In this document: positions 1 to 5,885 of the stretch, one piece after another
Numbering within the stretch: the first letter of the stretch is position 1
Layout: each line of letters starts with the position of its first letter
Origin: Candidatus Gastranaerophilales bacterium
Lineage (GTDB): Bacteria > Cyanobacteriota > Vampirovibrionia > Gastranaerophilales > Gastranaerophilaceae
Direction: 5' to 3'
Length of the DNA stretch: 11,392 nucleotides
NCBI GenBank assembly: GCA_944323945.1
Contig: CALUUL010000053.1
Span: forward strand, 1-11,392
Translations under genes and position numbers: made by a program
The notes under the pieces: generated by a model
Databases searched by the model: none
Told to the model about the DNA's origin: nothing
The model's input: the letters and a program-made list of their open reading frames with translations, nothing else

Positions 1-495
1 GCTACAGTTGAATGGCTAAAACAAGATTCTTATGAACTTAACTATATAGATAATACATTTGAAGAAACTTTTGACAGTATAAGTGCATTATTTAATGAAA
101 AATCAATGTACGATGGTATTATATCTACATTTAAGTCACAGTTTAAAATCAAAGAAATTGATCCTGAAAATGAAAAAAATATAGAAAACGTAAACATTCC
201 TAAATATTATTCAGAAATGCTCAATCTAAACCAAGCAACAGAAAAAGAACTAACTGATTTACCCGGGTTAAGTATTATTCAAGCCAAAAATATTATCAAG
301 TACAGAGAAAAACATAATGGTTTTGGCTCTTTAGACGAATTTTTTGAGGAAATGAATATTAATTCGCATTTTCAAAAACAGTTGAGAAATTATATATATA
401 TTGATTCTTATAAAAGAAATAAACAAGAATCAAAAAAAGAAGAAAATAATATAATAATGAAAGAAGAAGAAACGGAAAGAATTATAGATATATAA
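1..495 (+). CDS. Helix-hairpin-helix (ComEA-like) protein, 5' end missing
   Basis: The frame is open from base 1 through the stop at 493-495, so the gene almost certainly starts left of the window. The first ATG, at 106, has no Shine-Dalgarno sequence in front of it and is probably internal. In the 164 visible residues, 75-118 form a ComEA-type helix-hairpin-helix unit: it starts NLNQATEKEL, has the hairpin LPGL followed by an A-x-x-I-I-x-Y-R-E helix, and ends GFGSLDEF. Such domains usually bind DNA without sequence specificity, but they also serve as protein-interaction modules. The tail (about 138-164) is rich in Lys and Glu and ends RIIDI. No signal peptide or membrane segment is visible, but the N terminus is not seen. 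The next gene starts 3 nt after the stop, so the two are probably co-transcribed. The domain call is firm; the role is unknown, and what lies upstream of the domain cannot be judged here. Confidence 0.8.
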   Translation, partial: ATVEWLKQDSYELNYIDNTFEETFDSISALFNEKSMYDGIISTFKSQFKIKEIDPENEKNIENVNIPKYYSEMLNLNQATEKELTDLPGLSIIQAKNIIKYREKHNGFGSLDEFFEEMNINSHFQKQLRNYIYIDSYKRNKQESKKEENNIIMKEEETERIIDI

Positions 496-498
496 TAA

Positions 499-1083
499 AT
501 GAAAGTTCGTATACATAAAATTATTAAGAATACAAAAGTAGAAGGTCCGAAGACACGATATTGTATATGGTTTCAAGGTTGTTCAAGACATTGCAAAAAT
601 TGCTGGGCAAAAGCGACTTGGGATTTTAATAGCGGAACAGAATATGAAGCAGAAGATATTTTAAAAGATATATTGAATACTAAAAATATTGACGGAGTAA
701 CATTTCTTGGCGGGGAACCCTTTGAACAGGAAAAAGCACTTGAATTTTTATGCACAAAGATAAAAGAAGCAGGTCTTTCTGTTGTTTGTTTTACAGGAAA
801 TCGTTTGGAAGATTTAAAAAATATATATACAAATATATTAAAAAACATCGATTTATTAATTGATGGAGAATATATAGAAGAAGAAAAAGATTATTCAAGA
901 CCTTGGGTTGGTTCTAAAAATCAAAATTATCATTTTCTTACTGACAGATTTGATAAAAATATAATATACAAATACAAAAATAAAATAGAAATTAATATTG
1001 AAAGAAACGGAATGATTTTTATGAACGGAATGGGAGACTTTGAGAAACTTACAAAGAAACTAGATATGTTTAACATTCACTAA
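499..1083 (+). CDS. NrdG-like radical SAM activating protein (4Fe-4S)
   Basis: This is a 194-residue radical SAM protein of the NrdG-like activase group. Residues 28-35 (CSRHCKNC) give the Cx3Cx2C motif that binds the 4Fe-4S cluster and SAM. GGEP at 71-74 is the usual SAM-contacting motif. DGEY at about 122-125 and RPWVGSKNQ at 134-142 match the C-terminal pattern of NrdG proteins. Known members use SAM to make a glycyl radical on a partner, classically anaerobic ribonucleotide reductase NrdD. No NrdD or other glycyl-radical enzyme is encoded in this window, so the partner is unknown and I withhold the symbol nrdG. The protein is somewhat longer than typical NrdG (about 155-180 residues). The start lies 3 nt after the upstream stop; the nearest purine-rich site (GGAAAG, 474-479) is about 19 nt away, suggesting translational coupling. 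Its place beside a Ycf46/DUF1257/DUF2997 set suggests it works with them; that is inference. Confidence 0.85.
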   Translation: MKVRIHKIIKNTKVEGPKTRYCIWFQGCSRHCKNCWAKATWDFNSGTEYEAEDILKDILNTKNIDGVTFLGGEPFEQEKALEFLCTKIKEAGLSVVCFTGNRLEDLKNIYTNILKNIDLLIDGEYIEEEKDYSRPWVGSKNQNYHFLTDRFDKNIIYKYKNKIEINIERNGMIFMNGMGDFEKLTKKLDMFNIH

Positions 1084-1142
1084 AACTGGAAAGAAACTGA
1101 TAAATATGATAATATTGAAAAAAATTAAAGAGGCAAAGAATA

Positions 1143-2765
1143 ATGGAAACTAACCCTAAAAAACTCTCTCATCTTTTAAAAGCAAGATTTCCTTTTATAT
1201 ACATAGCTACATATGAGGAAGAAAGAGCAACAAAATATATAAAATCAATCGTATCTAACAAATCACAAATTAAATATCCGAGAGAAATCCTTATATGGAC
1301 ACAATCTACAGGACTAAAAAGCGGAAATGATTCAATCTTAAATACAACAAATCCAATAAAGTTAATTGAATATATAGAAAAATATGATAAAGATGCAGTA
1401 TTCATTTTATATGATTTCCATGTATTCTTTGGAACAAGACATAAAACTCCAGATGCTACTATTGTACGTGCTTTAAGAGATTTAATATTCACATTAAAAA
1501 CAAGCAGTGCAAGAAAAAATATTATTTTTATTTCTCCGGATTTAATAATTCCTGAAACATTACAGAAAGATATTGTAATATATGATTTTCCATTGCCAAA
1601 ACTTGAAGACATAAAAGAAAAGCTAAACAGAATGATATCTGTTAATAAACGTATAGATACAGATGAATTAACAGAAGAAGATAAAGATAAACTATGTAAA
1701 GCAGCATTAGGTTTAACAATGCAAGAAACAGAGAATGCTTTTGCTTTGGCAATGGTTCAAGACGGAACATTGAATAAGAATGATATTCAAGTAATACTTG
1801 AGGAAAAAATGCAGGTCATAAGAAAAACAGGATTACTTGAATACATTCAAAGCGACCTTAATATTGATGATATAGGCGGACTTGATAATTTAAAAAGATG
1901 GCTTTTAAAAAGAAATAATTCGTGGTCAGAGAAAGCAAAGAAATATTGTATACCAGCTCCCAAAGGTGTTCTTGTAACAGGAATCCCTGGTTGCGGAAAA
2001 AGTTTAACGGCAAAAGCAATGAGTACAATTTGGCAGCTTCCTCTTTTAAGATTAGACTTAGGTAAAATTTTCAGTGGTTTAGTTGGAAGCTCCGAAGAAA
2101 ATATGAGAAAAGCCATTGCGACAGTCGAAGCTGTAGCACCTTCAATTCTGTGGGTAGACGAAATTGAGAAAGGACTAAATGGCGTTGGTTCGAGTAATGA
2201 TAGCGGTGTTTCTTCAAGAATTTTCGGAACATTTTTAACCTGGATGCAAGAGAAAACAGCACCTGTATTTGTTATTGCAACAGCAAATGATATAAGCAAA
2301 TTACCACCAGAACTTTTAAGAAAAGGTCGTTTTGATGAAATATTCTTTGTAGATTTACCAACTCTAAGTGAGCGTAAAGAAATATTCAGAGTGCATTTAA
2401 AAAAGAGACTAAAAGATGCTGAAGTTTGTGGCAATATAAAACCTGACGATGACAAATTTATTAATCTATTAGCCCAAAAAACAGAAGGCTTTATAGGTTC
2501 AGAAATAGAACAAGTAGTTATTACTGCTTTATGTGATGCTTTTTTTGAAAATCGTTCATTGGAACCGATAGATTTTGAAAAAGCAATTAAAAATACTGTA
2601 CCATTATCTACAACTCAAAAAGAGCAGATTCTCGCAATAAGAGAATGGGCGAATGTACGAGCAGTATGTGCTTCTTCAAAAGAAAGCATTGAAAATTATA
2701 AAAATATTATTCAAGAAGAAGAAGATATAACAACTGCAAGAGGTGGAAGAAGACTTGATATATAA
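1143..2765 (+). CDS. ycf46: Ycf46-like AAA+ ATPase
   Basis: This 540-residue protein has the Ycf46 layout: an N-terminal domain of about 230 residues and one AAA+ module (about 240-480). Walker A is GIPGCGKS (280-287), Walker B ends in D339-E340, sensor 1 is the Asn of ATAND (N382), and the arginine-finger region is LLRKGRFDE (391-399). The segment GFIGSEIEQ (449-457) occupies the sensor-2 position, and the family-like PLST...REWANVRAVCAS block follows (487-511). All ATPase residues appear intact, so it should be an active cytoplasmic ATP-driven remodeller. Ycf46 occurs in cyanobacteria and red-algal plastids; its client is not established, although a cyanobacterial member has been linked to photosynthesis and inorganic-carbon regulation. 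The start has a good Shine-Dalgarno site (AAAGAGG, 1127-1133). The 59-nt gap upstream is the longest in this operon and holds TATGAT (1105-1110), but I see no convincing -35. Confidence 0.92.
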   Translation: METNPKKLSHLLKARFPFIYIATYEEERATKYIKSIVSNKSQIKYPREILIWTQSTGLKSGNDSILNTTNPIKLIEYIEKYDKDAVFILYDFHVFFGTRHKTPDATIVRALRDLIFTLKTSSARKNIIFISPDLIIPETLQKDIVIYDFPLPKLEDIKEKLNRMISVNKRIDTDELTEEDKDKLCKAALGLTMQETENAFALAMVQDGTLNKNDIQVILEEKMQVIRKTGLLEYIQSDLNIDDIGGLDNLKRWLLKRNNSWSEKAKKYCIPAPKGVLVTGIPGCGKSLTAKAMSTIWQLPLLRLDLGKIFSGLVGSSEENMRKAIATVEAVAPSILWVDEIEKGLNGVGSSNDSGVSSRIFGTFLTWMQEKTAPVFVIATANDISKLPPELLRKGRFDEIFFVDLPTLSERKEIFRVHLKKRLKDAEVCGNIKPDDDKFINLLAQKTEGFIGSEIEQVVITALCDAFFENRSLEPIDFEKAIKNTVPLSTTQKEQILAIREWANVRAVCASSKESIENYKNIIQEEEDITTARGGRRLDI

Positions 2766-2774
2766 AGGTTTAAT

Positions 2775-3242
2775 ATGTCAATTACAATAACATCAATTCC
2801 TATTTTATTGCTTTCTGAAATTGTTCCAGAATTAACAGGAGCAATAAAATACCATAAATATAGCAAAGCCAATAATCAAAATTTTAAAGAATTTGATTTT
2901 AATACGATAATTATGGATAAAACAATTCTTTTAAAAACTCTTATAGAACATGAAGTACAAAATATCGTAGAAAAAAGTAACACAATACTTTGTAATTACG
3001 AAAATTTTTATCTTGAATTTTATAAAATAGACGAAAAAAAACCTTATAAATTAAAAATTTCTTGTTATGAACAAAAAAACATAAAAGAATTTATAAACAA
3101 TATAAGTTCTCAATATTCAATAAACACACAAGAAGCCTCATACAATAAGATAAAAGAACGATTGAAAGAACAAAACCTTGAAATAGAAGATGAAGAAGTT
3201 TTTGAAGATAATACTATAGTTTTAACTGTTAACTTGGAGTAA
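2775..3242 (+). CDS. ycf35: Ycf35-like DUF1257 protein
   Basis: This small soluble protein (155 residues) is probably a divergent DUF1257/Ycf35 member. The support is the C-terminal half: a strand pattern at about 78-97 (FYLEFYKIDEKKPYKLKI), then SQYS, a helix YNKIKERLKEQ, an acidic stretch, and the final beta strand DNTIVLTVNLE, which echoes the Ycf35 ending. The segment FNTIIMDKTILLKTLIEH (42-59) resembles the usual Ycf35 N terminus, so residues 1-41 look like an extension. An internal ATG at 2913 (M47) is possible, but the start at 2775 has a good ribosome binding site (AAAGG, 2764-2768) overlapping the ycf46 stop. Its position between a Ycf46 ATPase and a DUF2997 protein strengthens the assignment, since these families are known neighbours. 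No enzymatic residues are recognisable; a partner or adaptor of the ATPase is plausible but inferred. Confidence 0.7.
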   Translation: MSITITSIPILLLSEIVPELTGAIKYHKYSKANNQNFKEFDFNTIIMDKTILLKTLIEHEVQNIVEKSNTILCNYENFYLEFYKIDEKKPYKLKISCYEQKNIKEFINNISSQYSINTQEASYNKIKERLKEQNLEIEDEEVFEDNTIVLTVNLE

Positions 3243-3244
3243 GA

Positions 3245-3457
3245 ATGACAAAAAAGCAATTAAAAATAAAACTTTTGCCTAATGGAGAGATTCAGATGGA
3301 AACTATAGGAATAAAAGGACAAAAATGTCTTGAGTATATTCCTTTAATGGAAAGTATTGCCGATATAAAAATCACAGAACAAAAATTCACAGAAGAATAT
3401 TATGAACAAGAAGAAGATATAGATTTAGAAAATTATAATATTCGAACTGATTATTAA
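3245..3457 (+). CDS. DUF2997 family small protein
   Basis: This 70-residue protein fits DUF2997: a start of alternating hydrophobic residues (KIKLLPNGEIQMET), a Gly-x-Lys-Gly turn before a single conserved Cys (GIKGQKCLE, C28), a helix (PLMESIADI), then the family-like ending with EEYYEQ and a strongly acidic tail. The function of the family is unknown; it is commonly encoded beside DUF1257. The start lies 2 nt after the upstream stop, and its Shine-Dalgarno site (TTGGAG, 3234-3239) lies inside the end of the upstream gene, so the two are very likely translated in a coupled way. It is the last gene of the rightward cluster and converges on purB with 11 bp between the stops. The single Cys could bind a metal or a partner, but nothing in the sequence shows that. 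Confidence 0.8.
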   Translation: MTKKQLKIKLLPNGEIQMETIGIKGQKCLEYIPLMESIADIKITEQKFTEEYYEQEEDIDLENYNIRTDY

Positions 3458-3468
3458 AAAATTTTATT

Positions 3469-4761
3469 TTATATTCCAAATCTTCTATAAATTTCATCAA
3501 TATTATGAAGATAATCATTAATATCAAAACAACTTTCAATTTCTTCTTTATTTAGTTTATCAAGTACATCTTTATCATTCATAAGATTATCAATAAAACT
3601 GCCATTATTATTAAAGGCATCTAAAGCATTTCTTTGAACTATTTTGTATGCATCTTCTCTAAGCAAACCTTTGGAACATAACTTTAATAATACTTTTTGA
3701 GAAAAAACTATACCGCCAAAAAGCTTAGTATTTTTAAGCATATTATCATTATGCACAACAAGATTTTTAATAGTTCTTTCAAGACGTGATAACATATAAT
3801 CGATTAAAATGGTTGAATCGGGGAAAATAATTCTTTCAACACTGCTGTGAGAAATATCTCTTTCATGCCATAAAGGAATATTTTCCATAGCCGCAACAGA
3901 ATTTGAACGAACAACTCTTGCTAAACCAGAAAGATTTTCTCCTGATATCGGATTTTTCTTATGAGGCATAGCCGATGAACCTTTTTGTCCTTTAGAAAAA
4001 CCTTCCTCTACTTCTAAAACTTCCGTTCTTTGAAGATGTCTAAGTTCAACAGCAACTTGTTCAATAACCGAAGCAATTAAAGCCAAAGCTTGATGATATT
4101 GTGCGTGAATATCTCTTGCGATTACTTGAGTTGAAAATTTAGCAGGCTTTAAGTTTAAAAATTCACAAGCTATTTTTTCAATTTCAGGAGAAATATTACT
4201 ATATGTTCCGACAGGTCCTGAAATTTGACCGACTTTAGCTTCTTCCAATGCTTTTTCAAAGTTTCTTTTATTGCGTTCAAATAAATCTATCCAACCGCAT
4301 AATTTAACACCAAAAGTCATTGGTTCAGCATGTACCCCATGAGAACGGCCTATACATATAGTTTTTTTATGTTCTTTAGCCTTTTCTTTTATTACTGCTA
4401 TTAAATCATTTAAATCTTTAAGAATAATCTTACCTGCATCTTGCATTTGAAGCGCTAACGCAGTATCAATAACATCACTACTAGTCATTCCCATATGAAT
4501 ATAACGGGAATTTTCACCAACATTTTCATTTACATTTGTTAAAAAAGCAATTAAATCATGATGAACTTCTTTCTCTATTTCATCAATCCTATCAACAGAA
4601 AAAGAAGCTTTTGAAATAATATCATCTAAAACCACTTGAGATATTTGACCGAATTTATTATAAGCTCTACATACAGCAAGCTCAACATCAAGATAATACT
4701 TGAACTTAGAATCAAGCTCCCAAATTTTACTCATTTCTTCTCTTGAATATCTTTCAATCAT
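3469..4761 (-). CDS. purB: Adenylosuccinate lyase
   Basis: PurB catalyses two fumarate-releasing steps: SAICAR to AICAR in IMP synthesis, and adenylosuccinate to AMP. The protein has 430 residues, the length of the Bacillus-type short form. The superfamily signature GSSAMPHKKNP is at 261-271 and includes the mobile-loop catalytic serine. The substrate-binding segments HHDLIAF (67-73), TSSDVIDTA (93-101) and GRSHGVHAEP (138-147, with the catalytic His H141) are all present. The start ATG (4761) has a strong AAAAGGA Shine-Dalgarno site at 4774-4768. The enzyme is cytoplasmic and acts as a homotetramer in known members. No other purine gene is in the window, so purB seems to be transcribed alone, from the divergent spacer shared with the SGNH hydrolase gene. 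It appears intact. Confidence 0.97.
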   Translation of the reverse strand: MIERYSREEMSKIWELDSKFKYYLDVELAVCRAYNKFGQISQVVLDDIISKASFSVDRIDEIEKEVHHDLIAFLTNVNENVGENSRYIHMGMTSSDVIDTALALQMQDAGKIILKDLNDLIAVIKEKAKEHKKTICIGRSHGVHAEPMTFGVKLCGWIDLFERNKRNFEKALEEAKVGQISGPVGTYSNISPEIEKIACEFLNLKPAKFSTQVIARDIHAQYHQALALIASVIEQVAVELRHLQRTEVLEVEEGFSKGQKGSSAMPHKKNPISGENLSGLARVVRSNSVAAMENIPLWHERDISHSSVERIIFPDSTILIDYMLSRLERTIKNLVVHNDNMLKNTKLFGGIVFSQKVLLKLCSKGLLREDAYKIVQRNALDAFNNNGSFIDNLMNDKDVLDKLNKEEIESCFDINDYLHNIDEIYRRFGI

Positions 4762-4781
4762 ATTATTTCCTTTTGTTTTTT

Positions 4782-4810
4782 ATATTATAATAGTAAAATA
4801 ATCATATCAA
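4782..4810 (-). promoter_or_regulatory. Candidate purB promoter
   Basis: On the minus strand, TTGATA (4810-4805) is a good -35. A -10 follows either as TAATAT (4787-4782, spacer 17) or as the perfect TATAAT (4789-4784, spacer only 15). It lies about 20 bp before the purB start codon. The match is by eye in a very AT-rich spacer, so chance similarity is possible. Confidence 0.4.
4786..4791 (+). promoter_or_regulatory. Candidate -10 box for the SGNH hydrolase gene
   Basis: A perfect TATAAT stands 35 bp before the SGNH start codon on the plus strand, overlapping the minus-strand -10 within the self-complementary ATTATAAT (4784-4791). No convincing -35 is seen 16-18 bp upstream, so the call is weak. 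Confidence 0.25.
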
Positions 4811-4826
4811 GGAATTATAAAAAATA

Positions 4827-5822
4827 ATGAAAAAAATCTTCTTAATCTTTCTATCTAATATATTTCTTATAATTTTTTTGTTCTTTATACTAGATATAAT
4901 ATCTTATCAAATAATAAAAATTGACCATAAGAAAAATCACAATTGGGAAATAGAAGATTATGGACATAACATAAATAAACCATATTTATTGGATTGTAAT
5001 AGTTCAAATAATTGTTTTTCTGGTCTTAATGGTGCAATACCTGGAAGAAAGCCTATTGGATTAGAATATAAAAGTACACCATTAGTAATTTTTGGATGTT
5101 CTTTTGCTTACGGATCTTATCTTGATGTTAATCAAACACTTGGTTATAAATTATCAGAAATACTTAAACGTCCAGTATATAATAGAGCACTTCCTGGAAA
5201 TGGTTTACAAGGTATGTTCTTCCAAGCAAGAAGTAGTAATGATATTAATAATAAAGAAAATATATTTTATAAATTTGTTCCTTATTCTGATACCGTTATA
5301 TATGTAATGATTGATGATCATTATAGAAGAATCTTGGTAGATTTTTTTGACTATCAATGTAAGGAGATTAACCTAAGATATATTCTTTATAAAAACAAAT
5401 TAAAATTGATTAATAACAGAATAAATATAATAGACTATATAAAATCATTTTACTTTATTAGATTTATAAATCATCATTATGTACAAGACTACATTTACAA
5501 TAAGAAAAATGCTGAAACATTAACAGATCTTGTACTTAGATATTTTATTGAAACCCGAAATGAATTAGAAAATAAATGGCAAAACCAAGAAAATAAAAAG
5601 CTAAAATTCATTATTGTTTTTTATGATTATTATGAAATACCCTATAAAGAAATTCTAAGGCAGAAATTAGAGAAAAATAACTTCATTGTAATAGATACAG
5701 ATGAGATAACAAAAGAAGATTTAAGCTCTGAGAAATATAATATGATTGAAAAAGATAATCATCCAAATGAGACAGCGTGGAACCTGCTTGTACCATTAAT
5801 AATTAAAAAAGCAGAACTTTAA
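4827..5822 (+). CDS. Membrane-anchored SGNH/GDSL-type hydrolase
   Basis: The 331-residue protein begins with a hydrophobic segment (about 4-30) with no clear cleavage site, suggesting a single-pass anchor with the rest outside the cytoplasm. The SGNH blocks are present. Block I is FGCSFAYG (89-96), with Ser92 as nucleophile and Cys where classical GDSL enzymes have Asp. Block II-like ALPGNGLQG (121-129) supplies the oxyanion Gly/Asn. VIYVMIDDHYRR (157-168) is in the block III position, and KDNHPNETAW (309-318) holds the probable catalytic Asp310 and His312. Relatives cleave or transfer acyl groups on lipids or on surface and cell-wall polysaccharides; the substrate cannot be told. The only Shine-Dalgarno candidate (AAGGA, 4809-4813) is 13 nt from the ATG, rather far. 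The gene looks even more AT-rich than its neighbours and sits alone between housekeeping genes, which would fit acquisition by transfer but does not prove it. Confidence 0.7.
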   Translation: MKKIFLIFLSNIFLIIFLFFILDIISYQIIKIDHKKNHNWEIEDYGHNINKPYLLDCNSSNNCFSGLNGAIPGRKPIGLEYKSTPLVIFGCSFAYGSYLDVNQTLGYKLSEILKRPVYNRALPGNGLQGMFFQARSSNDINNKENIFYKFVPYSDTVIYVMIDDHYRRILVDFFDYQCKEINLRYILYKNKLKLINNRINIIDYIKSFYFIRFINHHYVQDYIYNKKNAETLTDLVLRYFIETRNELENKWQNQENKKLKFIIVFYDYYEIPYKEILRQKLEKNNFIVIDTDEITKEDLSSEKYNMIEKDNHPNETAWNLLVPLIIKKAEL

Positions 5823-5885
5823 ACTTTATTTTTAATATGATTTATCTTACAATAACACCATAAAGAGCTCAAGAAAGGGAAAATA

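Noticed and set aside
1084..1142. Promoter directly before ycf46
   Set aside because: TATGAT at 1105-1110 could be a -10, but the nearest -35-like TTCACT (1076-1081) is 23 bp away. In DNA this AT-rich a lone -10 is not evidence.
1847..2455. A 202-codon open frame on the minus strand inside ycf46
   Set aside because: It is antisense to the Walker A/B and arginine-finger region of an intact ATPase, its translation is low-complexity and unlike any domain I know, and no ribosome binding site supports it.
1..3457. The cluster as an anti-phage defence system or phage remnant
   Set aside because: An AAA+ ATPase with small partners invites the idea, but I see no nuclease, toxin, integrase or structural phage gene, and Ycf46/Ycf35 belong to a conserved non-mobile family set.
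3458..3468. Possible terminator between the DUF2997 gene and purB
   Set aside because: The spacer is only A and T runs. The weak AAAATTTT self-complementarity has no GC stem, so I do not call a terminator.
5823..5885. Leader peptide, attenuator or T-box before leuA
   Set aside because: The 63-bp gap has no leucine-rich small frame, no hairpin and no room for a T-box; only a ribosome binding site is clear.
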